Shown here piece after piece: positions 49,701-61,700 of a stretch of 64,000 bases of DNA. The DNA comes from Tigriopus japonicus. Taxonomy: Eukaryota; Arthropoda; Copepoda; Harpacticoida; Harpacticidae. A program made the translations under genes and the position numbers. Location: positions 3,579,922 through 3,643,921 of the forward strand of contig CM021323.1 in the NCBI GenBank assembly GCA_010645155.1. The letters are read 5' to 3'. The notes beneath the pieces were generated by a model. It did not search any database and was not told the origin of the DNA. It was given only the letters and a program-made list of their open reading frames with translations. Within the stretch, counting starts at the first letter, position 1. Each line of letters opens with the position of its first letter.

Positions 49701-52700
49701 TGGAGGGCTAATAGAACTTGATGTATTTCGACAAAAACTGATGGCAATCGGCCGGTTCGGAATTGGATGCAGTGCGCAACTCCAGGGGTGGGAAATTTCC
49801 ATGGATCAACTAGAAAAACCTTGGTCTTACCTGAATGAGTTGGTCGGGGCACACGTCATGGTTCTTGCCTCTGAGACTTTTACTTTTGGTCATGGTTCAC
49901 TTCGATTTGGGGGGCACTCAATCAAAAACTGGATCCCCCGCCGAAGCAATAGGAATAAGAATCAAAAGAGGTGGACTCGTCGGAGACTCCCTTATGATAA
50001 TATTGGAAAGCCAATAATAGCCAAACTGTTCTTTGGCGCACTGTCCTTTTCAACCAAGCCGAGTTTGTGTGCCAGGTTTATGGAAATGTACGTACACACA
50101 TAGATAGATAGGCGAGTGTCGTATATCGGAGAGTGCGTGTTAGCTCATAAAGATTGCTGATTGAATATCCTCAAGGTCACTGGATGTCAAAATGAGTTTG
50201 TCGCCATTTTGACATTTGTACTTCAGTTTAGAAGTAGTATATATGTAGACACGCTCGCACGGTTAGGAAGATTTTTTTTGGGTCTGAAACCGAACTTGTT
50301 AAACCGGCTTTGATGACTGGCATGAGCTTTTACTCATCTTCCACGGCAGCAAACTGTTTGCGATGAAGTGGTGGCAATCGAAAATTACTCAAAATGTTTC
50401 TGACTTGTTTCTCTTAAATCGTCAAAGAAGCCAAAGGACGGAACGCCGCAAGTTAGGGACGAATCGACATTAATTTGGAACAGCCCCGTTTCTTTCTCTA
50501 GTCACTTTTTCTTCCTTTTTTTTTGGTTCCACTATGGCCTTCATTACGGGGCTTTCATTGAGGCGATAGTACAAAGATGAAACGAAATTCCAAGGTCAGT
50601 ACTTAGAAAGCCAATTAACGATCGCCATGTGCTATTGAAAGGGCTGTAGTTCATGGGAATTCACACAAGTCCAACAAGAGGAGTACACTTATGGCTAGGA
50701 TGACGGGGGAGATCAACCAGGGCACAAAAGCTGGATCGATTCAAAATTATGATCGACTACAAGAAGCCAGCCAGTTAGCGAGCAAGCCACCAATGTATTT
50801 GCTACGGAACTCGACCCCAAGAGGAAAAACGCCAAGTTGGACGTCAAAAACAGTGAAAAACTTTGTCGGATTATGACACCACTCTTAGTATGAATAGATC
50901 ACTGTTCCAATTGTTCCCTCGCTTTTGACAAATGCTCATCCTAAATGGAGTACGTACAAGGACACGGAAAGAAGAGTTGGTCGACTCGTCTCCTGTCCTG
51001 AGTGAGTCGTGCATGCACTCCGTTGACATTTCTTGAACAATTGTTTTTTCCCTTCCGAGATGAAGGCACAAGTGTGCTCGGAAAATGAACAAAATGAACC
51101 GGATCTACGCCACGTCAACTTTCAAAAGGCACTCAATTGTTCCAAAGCCAATGACGTGCCATAAAATGAACCATTTATTTTCATGGGATGGCACGAGTTA
51201 GGAACTTTGCTTACATCTTTGGGCACCACTTCAGACTTAAACAGGATACATGTAACTGCATGCAACTGAGTGTGCGTTGGTCCAAGATTTGCATAGTTTT
51301 TCTTTTTGAGCGGCCAGTGTCAACTTTTCGAGACAGCCAAGAACAAACAAAAGCCCCCTTTTTGCTGTCCTGTTGTTCCTTTGAACCTCTTATGTGCTGC
51401 CTTGAAAATTAAAGATTATTTCAAAGTTTACGTTCTGGTTGAGACAAGCAAGCGTCTTAGGACACGAGAGGAGAGATCGGGGTGGGAGAAGGCATTCATT
51501 CACGAGAGAAACGAGTCAGATTTGAAAACGACGAGCAATTAGGTCACCTTTGTCCAGACAGACAAGAGCACCAACGGAAATGGCTGGAACTTTGAATTCT
51601 TATCAAGTCTGAAAACAATGAGAAACTTCGGAGATGAGTTTCTTTTCACTGCTCAATTCCTTTGAGTGTTGATGCGATTGGGAATGGATAGATATCACGG
51701 AAGCGAAAGACAATCTGAGACATGTATGTAGCGTTGACCTTCGCGTCTGAGATGAAGGAAGGTGTTCTTGATGTCTTTCGGAATTAATAATGATGCTGAT
51801 GCTGATAGTAATGATTGTAATGGTAACGGGGATGGCTTAAAGATGTGAAACAGTAACGCCGAGATCAACAGTAATCGTTTAATCGATGTATAAATGCTTT
51901 TGGGATGATGCTTCAAAATAGAACACGGATCTTGATGACTGGTGGTAATATTAATAATACGACAAGTAGATGTAACTATGATAGACTTGCAGAACGATAG
52001 CTGAAACTACACTCTTTCGCGATGACAGTGAAGCCAATGGGAGAACAAAATGTCAACGGCGAATTGAAAGCACATTTAACAACACGAAAATAATGATTTG
52101 ATTTCAAATTTAACAAAGTTTTGCTGGCGAAGCAAAAGGGTGGCTCTGTTGCCAATGGTCTTGTACAACAACGACTACATCCAAAGACTGAAGGACATTC
52201 AAGACAAATCCAAGCAGTGAAAGTCGTGGCGGCGGCGGCGGCTCTGTTCCTTCTATCCCAACGTCGAGAGGAGAAATAAGCGAGGAACATCAGCTCAGAA
52301 AGAGAAAGACCGGACCACGATCGACGGGCCTTCTTCAGCCTCTTCTCAGTTTTCTCGGCCTTTTTTCCACCACCAACGCCGCCGACACCACCTCCACTAC
52401 TTCCCTCTCCTCTTTCGCCTTCGATATCCAGCGTTCCTTTTTCTTTTCCTTTCTTCTTTCCCCCCCTCCCCTCCTCCCTTCTTCCTTCCTTCCTTCCGTT
52501 CTTTCAGCTTCTTTGGCCTCTCGAATTCCCCCCTCTCCCTTCTCCCCCTCGTTCGTTGGTCTTCTTCTTCTTCTTCACTTCAGGCTCCTACTTCTGAAAG
52601 TACGTTCGAGACTCCAAAGGGAGGAGGCCTCGTTGGTCTTGGTCTACGACTTCCATCGACAACTAGTTACGAGGATACGTACGTACACACAACGCGCACT

Positions 52701-55700
52701 CACGCACAAGATAAAAAGCGCCGTCTTTGCGCTCGAGGAATGGCATCTCTGCGGGTTGAGCGCGCAAGAGCTCCCTCCCTCCGCAAAGGCCAGCTAAGAA
52801 TAGCCTTCATGCCGTCGGTCTTCGGTCTTCTCTTCACACCAAGAAAATTCAAGCTGGTCGCTTCCTCTTTGAAAGAGAGACGGAGAGAAAGAGAAGGAGA
52901 AAGAGAGACAGAGAGACAGAGAAAGAGAACAACCCCGAAAGGCCAGCCCCAAGCCATACATCCATCCATCCATCCATCTATCCATCTATCCCAACCCACC
53001 CATCCACCAACCATTGGACAACTGTACAACTCGAACTCTAACAACAACGTCTCTGAAGTGAGTGTGGTGAGTTGTGAAGGTTGTTGTGTTCGCTCGAAAC
53101 ATCCTTCGCTTTCAATGGACCCGTCCCGGTGGCACGCAGTCTTTTCACCAGTGCACCACTATTTTGTCAGAACAGAAGCGAATGGGGAGGAAAACGAAGA
53201 GGCCGTGCACTGGATGGACCATGGAAGAGGGACCATAGCCAGAGGGCCTCTTTGCTCAAGAGTGTGGAGTATTCTGTGCCGTACTGTACCAACTTAAGCA
53301 TTGAAGACATACATACGTCTATACTGGCAGGGACTATTTCATCCCAGACCGTGCGGTCCTTGGTCGGACCATCGACACTAGAATCAAAAAGCAAATCGTC
53401 TTACTCCCTTCCACCAGGCCTTATTGTTCTCATCCCACACTCGGTATAGATGAGATGACCAGATGGGTTTTCACTTTTCTTTCCCCCCATATCCAAGCAA
53501 GACTTGGGTCGAGGATCGTGATCCAGTTCTGGAACAACGTATTTCATTACACAGATCGCGCCCCCCAACGGCTCTTATCACTTTGGAACACCTCCACAAT
53601 AAGTTGACATCAAAGAGAACCAAATTGACCACAATAGTTCGTGTGTTGCCCAACAATGGCCTCCCTAATTGGAACTTGCTCATAAAAGCAGCTCTAGCAT
53701 TGGATCTTGTATCTACGAGTATTGACAGGCTAGGAAATAGGTGGCATTGACATGACATTTCTGTTTTGCCACGCTAAAACTGCTCAAACACGTCAAAACT
53801 TACGAGTTTTGACGATGAAGTCACTTGGTTTACTTTCGTTGAGAAGCAATCCGTTGGATATCCTTCATCCTGCAAACGGGCCATGAACATTGAGCGGTTG
53901 ATTATGTATGAACGAACAAATGGATAAAGGATTTCGACGCTACCGAGTGGAAAAAATTGGACAAGCCACCATTCATCATGTATTGCTGAGAGTAAAGTCA
54001 ACGTACAAGGCTGAGAACAAAAGTGAGAAAATTCTTGTACTGACCAAATGCATCCTAAGATTCTATTTCTATCATATAGTAATTATATAATTTATATTTT
54101 GTAAGATCCTATTTATTTTGAAATGTGGTCAAACGGAAAAAATCTAGAAAATTAATTCTTTGGTGGTGTACCATCAATCCAATTTTACTTCGTGAAACAT
54201 TCGTGAATTCTCGAAAAAGACATATAGTTATGGTCCTTAGGTTTTTCAAGTTTGAAATTGAAAGTGTTTTACACTTTTCTATCCGGATGAAAGGAGACTG
54301 AGATGCCCTTTTTGGTACACATATCCACTTTTATGTTGGCATTCCAACCCCAGTGCACGGAAAAGTGTACTGCTATAAGAAGATCTGAAATTTTGAGGTT
54401 CATTACCCCGGCCACCAGACAGTTGTAAATTACATTTTGCAATGTAATTACCAAAATCTTCCATTTTTGTCCAAAATTACAAAATGGAGAAACTTATATA
54501 ACAAATGTGGGAAATTACTTGTGCTGAACATTTTCTTAGTTCATCAGTCACAAACAAAGTTAAGAAACATAATATATATAGTATTTGCAACAACCAGATA
54601 CTTGTAAATTATAATTTGCAATGTAAACACAAAAATCTGCGATTTTTCTCCAAAGTTAGGAAAGTGGGAAAATTAAAAAAAAAATCTGAGAAAATCGCTC
54701 GATTCCTTCATCAGAATGATCTGGAAAAAGGATGGCAAAAATCAAAATAAGAAAATACACAGAGGGGATTTATTAGAGTTTAACAGTTTTTTAGTTTTTC
54801 AGCTATTCCAAGCTATAAGGTTAGACTTGCAGCTCACGGGAGTATAGTAATAGGTCAGTTTCTACTGCAATCAAGGAGAAAAGAGTTTTATTTAGTTAAA
54901 TTTACCAAAATATCCGATTTTGTTACATAACTTCTCAAAATGGTTGCAAAAAATGATACATTTTTGGCATTTTTTTACAAAAATTTGGTGGACTTGTTCA
55001 TTAGTCTTGTCTCTCAATATGATTATAGTTTATGACACAAAATTACAAATCTAAACTATTGACAAGGTACTGAGACTTGGCTTTTTTGTAATTGAGTGAA
55101 GTGGATTGGTAGCCTTCCACTCATTGGGATAATAAGACTTAGATCAAGCAACAAAAGCAAAAAAGAAGTTATATTTTACCCCAGAAAAATGAAAATAGCT
55201 ATTTATTGTACTTCGACCATTGGTCAGTTATGATTGGATTTTTTGCCTCTAAATTTGTTCTCAATTCTGGTGCCGCACCCTGCACGCATTCGTTCACAAC
55301 TTGTGTTATGTGGGATAGGCAAAATGGGTCTTTTATTAGTGTCTGAGTCCGAAAGGCGCTTTCTCGGTCTTTTGAAGACATGAAATGAGCCTCAAGCCCA
55401 AGCATACGTATCGTGGAAACGTTTCTCGTTGGCTCATTGGATGACTCGCCTTGCTCAGCAAAGGACTCGATCCAAGTTATCCATGTCAACACAAATGTGT
55501 CTTTTTTTGCTCGTTAGATCTTTGTTGAACGTGGTGGTGTTCATGTACCGCTTACTCTCGTCTTGTGAGAGAATGTGGGTATGTACAGTGAGACGACAAA
55601 TTGAACTTCAGATAAGGACGCAAATATGTACACTCATTTGCTAGATATCAACAAACAAACGCTATCCCAGGCTTCCAATGGTTCTTCATCAAATGACTTA

Positions 55701-58700
55701 AGTTTGCTTGTCAAACTTCCACTAATTGGCAATGATGGCCTCCTTGTCAGTTATATCGTAGTTCTTATGGCTATCTCCATGCATGGCAATCATGATTATT
55801 TTTAATTTTGTATCGTCTCCTTCAATGGTGCCAAGGGAGCATTGCTCGTTGGGCGCAAATTTTCCCTTGCCAGATTGTTATGTAACTCATTGGCTTCTTT
55901 TCCCCTTCATTGAGAGCGGCAGAGGCACAAGGGGGGAAACATGGTGGCAAATCCCTTTGGTGCAGGGACCAGATCGACCAGACCTACTAAGGCAAGGAAA
56001 TTCTTCCTCAAGTTTTGAAGAGGAGCCAAACCAAAGACGTGGTCTGGACGACAGTGGCTCTGGCTCTTGTAGAAGAAGACCATTATAAGGGCCAACCTTA
56101 CCCTCGGTAACCAAGTTCAAATCGCAGTGGTTGAGGTAACTCCAAGAAGCTGTACAAAGGTATAACCATAAGAAAAATGGCTAGAGAAGGCGCTGACTCC
56201 TGCTAAGCTTTGCGTTTTTATTCATTGATACAGGAATAAATATTGATGACTCCACATATTGTGTGGTCAAACAATGCTTAAACAAATAGGCATGGGCCAC
56301 TTCCGGTTGAAATTCTGGCTCCAAGAATCGATTGGTTCTCAGGGCTCCTTTACCTTGGGTTATTTCATTAGTGCTCGTTGCAAAGTTTTGGCACTATTTC
56401 TATCTTCCTTTCTCACTTTTCCCGCGATTCCCCCGTGTATTACTTGTGCATGCGCAAGTGAGTGGTTCCACCTTGTTCTCTGTGTCTTCCCTCGTTGTAT
56501 AAAGGTCTCATTGGGCCAACTGAGAGCTCGACGACGCTTCACTCAACTACATTTTCGTTGTTTCTTTCCTTTTCGCCTTGAGTTCTTCCTCCGCCAACCA
56601 AGGAGCGGATAAACTCCATTGATCCATTGATAATAATGGAGTTGAGCCAAGCCGTGCACATACAGTGTAGTTCTGAGACGCCGTTTTGGCTCTATCTTGA
56701 CTGCTAGGAACGTAAATGGCCTTGATGTTGTTTATCAGCCAACCTTTGAATGTGCGTAATTCGTCATCGAAGAGGGAATGGCTAGCTCCCGAGCGGCTGA
56801 TGTTGTTGTTGTTGCCGCCACAGTTCTTGGTGTGCCATTCTCTTTCACTCTTCCGTTGTTTGGTCCAACGGAAAGTGTCCCAATGAAGACGAAGAGTGCA
56901 TGAGGGAATGTGGCAATGTCTGGGTGGGTGAGGGTGTGCATGATGAAGCACTGAAATGGGTGATGCGACGAGGACCTGACACACGATATACTCTCTAGTA
57001 TACACTACTATACACTTGCTTGTGAGCCTTTACACTGAATTTCTTCTCCTAGTCCTCGTCCAACTACGACTAGAACCACCACCACCACCAACATCATCAC
57101 CTCTCTCGCAACTTCAATAGTCGGAGGAGTGGGAGTAAAGCTGGCGGTTGGTCCCACTTTTCACGATTTGCGGTTCGGCTGGTCTACCATTGTTGTTATG
57201 CAGTCACCTATTCTGAAGCTCAATCTGCCGCTAAAATCCTCGAGGACAGGAGGGAACCCATTCAGAATCGAGGACTACTCTAAACCGTCGGTGGAAAACG
57301 NNNNNNNNNNNNNNNNNNNNNNNNNNNNNNNNNNNNNNNNNNNNNNNNNNNNNNNNNNNNNNNNNNNNNNNNNNNNNNNNNNNNNNNNNNNCCACTTTTC
57401 ACGATTTGCGGTTCGGCTGGTCTACCATTGTTGTTATGCAGTCACCTATTCTGAAGCTCAATCCGCCGCTAAAATCCTCGAGGACAGGAGGGAACCCATT
57501 CAGGATCGAGGACTACTCTAAACCGTCGGTGGAAAACGAACAACAGAGAAGAAAGATTGAGGAGGAGGACGACGCAAACGAGCACGACGAGGACCATTAC
57601 TTGCTTGCTTGTGCACTACTTCCAAGCCTCAACAATGGCATAACCAGTAGCAAAGCACGACCAGGAAGTGCATGGGCATGATTAGGACATGGGCGGAATT
57701 GACGTTACAATGAAAGATTGGAAAGAAAATAAGAGAACACCATAATAGATCTTGGATTCACTCTTGGCAGACTGCGTTCCTTATTTCCTAGGTGCGCTCT
57801 TCCATTAGCAATTCAGATCAGTCGGAGAGGGAACAAGTAAAAGGAGGAAGAGGAACACGACGCCTATTGCACTGCAAAACCCGATTATTGGGAAAGAGGA
57901 ACCCCATCGAATCAGATCCACTCCGTATTAAGCTCCCAAACAATCTCGATTAATCAGGCTGTGGTACTTTAATCCAATTCCCCATAAGCGCTCCACCAAG
58001 ATTGGTGTTCGAATCCACGCAATACAGACATCCAGACACGCATGAGTTCAAACGAAACTCAGATTCTCAGCAATCGGAATGTACGGTATGGCCTCTCCTC
58101 AAGAGCAAAGCCTTCGACAACTCCAAAGTCAACATCTGACAAGCTCTAGTTGGTATTTTCGCTTTCTCTGCATTGGGAGTTCGGCTTAATCGGGCGCTTT
58201 TCTTTCGGACCTTTCTTGTTTTCTTGCCCACCTCGATAGTGTCCATGATTTGAGAGACAGGAGGGCCCAAGGGTCAGCATGCAAGAACCCACTCACAGAG
58301 AACATGTAGGATGAAATCTAAACAGTTTCACAATTGAGAAATACTGCATGTGTCACTAGTGACGTCATCAACAAACTGCTAAAAGAAACAACGTATTACA
58401 ACAACATTTTCTCTCGGCAAACATTTTTGGTTTGGTTTTGTTAGCCGGTATGTTGAAATAACTCCGTCATTCTCACCTTTGGCCTAACAAACATATTCAT
58501 TCGGCAAAAATCATTTCGCTAAAAACACAATAACGGTAACCTAACGCAACAAACGAAAAACTCGATTCATACAACGTTATTGCCGCAGCTGGTACTTCAA
58601 TTCTCGGTCTATAAACTATACAGTTAAAGCATCGAGCTCCGTTTCTTCCTCTTTTTGAGCTGCCAGCTTCTTTTCTCCTTTCCATGGAATGTTCAGAAAT

Positions 58701-61700
58701 GTAGATTACAGTAATTCACTTGACCTGTGGAGTATACATTCTATTATAAACCAATAACGTGCACAAAAACAACAAGATCTACTGTACGGATAGGATGACG
58801 ATAACGAGAAATCCGTAATGGACTGAGAAAATGATGCCTGGCTACAGCTCAACCACAATCCAGGCCGTTCAAATCGAGTCCTGTTTAACAGACTTGCTTG
58901 AAGACTATCTCTGCCAAAGGAAAACCATTTGTCTTCTTCGGCTATGCATTTGAAGCTAGTTCCATTTGTGCGGGTTGGGAAACGGAGGATTTGTTCGTAA
59001 TACGTTAGGAACGAAAGGGAGTTACGTGGAAAGTAGATTGAGATGCCTCGGCGACCAAAGACTTTTACTTGCCTTTACTTGTCGTGCGAGGTAGGATCAG
59101 GGCTATCTTGGACCAAAGCTTAAGGTGAACCCTTATCAGGACAATCAATAAAAATAAAGAAAACACATGTTGGACATGAAAGGACAAAAAAAAATCACGC
59201 TCCCAGGCAGTGCTAAAGCGTGCTAAAGAAACAGGAACACCAAAGCAGTTTGGTTTTCAAATTTGATATGAGCCCAAGAGCCTATCGTTAAGTCTTGACC
59301 CAAAACGAACGTGTTGATGCACCTTAGTCCAAGGATTTGATTAATCCAAGGCGTTTCATCTCTCTGAATCAATCACTTATCAGAAACGCGTGAATCAAAG
59401 CCCTTCCTAAGAACATGCTTAAGGCAGAAATTCTTGAACTTTCTTGACCCTGGGTTCCCTCAGGGTTAGCATAAATGGCTAAAATGACCAAGGCTCTATG
59501 GGTGGAGCTTGAAGGTCAAGAATTTAAATTCCAGTCCTATATGAGTGTGTGCCAAGAACCAGATTGCCTTTGTTAATGTTTATCAACAAAATGAACACAG
59601 GCGTTTCAGAATCACTCCATCAAATAAAAACGGCTAAATTCGCAATGCAAGTCGTCACCCATCTATCGTCACGCACATAGTAATTGAATTAGAAATATTG
59701 ATTTATGTATTCGCTGGATCTGCTAATTTTTTGGCCATCAGATAGTTCAGACATGATCATCCAAAAATCAATATGAAATAGAAGCTAGGTGTCACCTGCA
59801 ATGATGATAAAATTCAATTATATTTTTCATCTGGAAAGGGAGGAGCTTCACTTGAACCCTAAAAAACAAATATAGGTGACCTGTTGAAGATGTTAAGTTA
59901 AGTGCACTGTGTACAAATGTAGTCATGGAACGAAAAAAATACCCCTGCGTTCTGTAAATTCTTAAACGCAACTTGGGTACCAAAATTTAGAAAAGATTGT
60001 TTTGATAACGGTAGACGTTAATGTACTCCAACATACTCCCTTTTGTCCTCATCAACTCATCTACGTATGAGCCACTTTCCTCGAAAAACGCAGAGAAACC
60101 AAAACTCACTACAAAATTCGCTATCTAAAGTATCATATTTGCCATTTTAACAACCAAAGGCTAAAGCTTAAGTGGGTTTAAGGGCTAAGAATAAATGCAA
60201 TGAAGCCAAAATTATTTTTGCGGACGAGGTTGTGGAACATCTACGTAATTGGAAGTGGGAGAGAAGAGGCATATGCTTGGTAACAAATGGGGATAAACCG
60301 GTTGTACCCTCGCAAAGTGAGCAGAAGTATTCATAGATGAAGTCTTTGGATTGATGACCATTCCCTGAAAGAAGAGGCGGTAACCAACTAAGCGACTTGC
60401 ACATACATACTTCGTATCTCGACTATCACTTCTTCAGATGCTAGAAGTTGGGACCCGAAAAAAAATCCATACTCTTACGAGGGATTGGTCTCCTTGACTA
60501 CGGCTCACAGAGAATGGAATTTGAGGGGAGCAAATTAGTGTGTCTTGACAGAACCCTTTTTTTCAGACGTTGCTTGAAAATAATCATATTTTTATTTTTT
60601 TATCGATCCAGTGCGTGATAGTTCCATGTCCTTTGCAAAGGGGGGAGGAGGGGGACGAACAACCGCACAATGACCAAATACGTCAACCATTAGCACAGTA
60701 GAACAGTAGGCCCACAATCGTCTTGGTCTGGATTCTGTTTCAGTTCAGCTTTTTCTAGCACTTTGGGACCCACTCGTCAATTTCCAAGTGACTTGTTTTC
60801 TATGGCTCGATCTTGTTTCTCCCCTTTTCATTCCTTTCAAGACATTCTCCTTGCTTGCATGCCTCCTTCTCTCTCCATCTCTCTCTCTTTCTCTCTTCTG
60901 GCCGACACCACCGTCATCACTTACGTCGTTGGACGTGGGATCCACAATGGAACCCACTGGAATAGTGCTGCCAGTGGTGGTGGACCAAGTGCCATACTGG
61001 AAATACTATACACAACTGGAGTCGGTCATTGGTTCCAAACGACCGAGTCCTTCCTGGCATTAGACCCCTTTGCCCGATTCAAAGAGGAACGAAAAAGAAA
61101 AGGGGGAGACCGACGAGTTAAGGACGTGAAAGAAGGAGAAGCAGAGGAAGAAAAAGGAGAAGACAGAAAAATAGAAGGAAAAGGAGAAGAACAGGAGGAG
61201 GAGGATGACCGTGTCCTCCGTGTCCTCCAAGACTAAAACGATCCCACCACGACGAATGTACACTCACGGGAGGGCCTGTGTCTGCATGTGTAGTGGGCTG
61301 CTCACTTCAACTCGTTGTAAACGAACGTGGAACACCGAAAGAGACTTACACTTCTACGTACCACGTAGTACGTATACGTATACTTGGAGGACGCAAAGGC
61401 TTGGAATCTTTTACCAACCGACCAACATCCATCCAACAGCCTGGCTTGGTTCGTCCCCCAGCTAGAACACTGTGCATGGCTGTATGTAGGGAATGCTGAC
61501 TTGTGCGGAACGAATGAAGGGGACGAAGGCAGAACCAGTGTGCCTGCGAGCGAAGGCGACTTGCTAACAGATACGATCTATCTCCGGGTGTTCCTACCGT
61601 CAAGAAAACGCAAAAGGGGCGCGAAAATTTGGTGTCTGACGTCAGAGTGACGTCATTGGGAGGAACTTCTGCCTCTTCACCTTCGTTTTCTTCCTTTTCT

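Noticed and set aside
55199..55492. Minus-strand 97-residue frame ending near I-I-T-D-Q-W-S-K-Y, reminiscent of an IS1595/ISXO2-type transposase block
   Set aside because: The similarity is limited to a few residues, there are no further catalytic motifs, and no inverted ends flank it.
57975..58025. tRNA-like B-box word GTTCGAATCC
   Set aside because: No matching A box or acceptor stem can be folded around it.
59425..59540. TTCTTGAACTTTCTTGACCC, similar to the possible hAT end at 18246
   Set aside because: I find no complementary end and no target duplication. The similarity is too short.
60763..61236. Frame of 157 residues with a Glu/Lys-rich end
   Set aside because: The charged end reflects a GA-rich tract, and the rest has no recognisable features.
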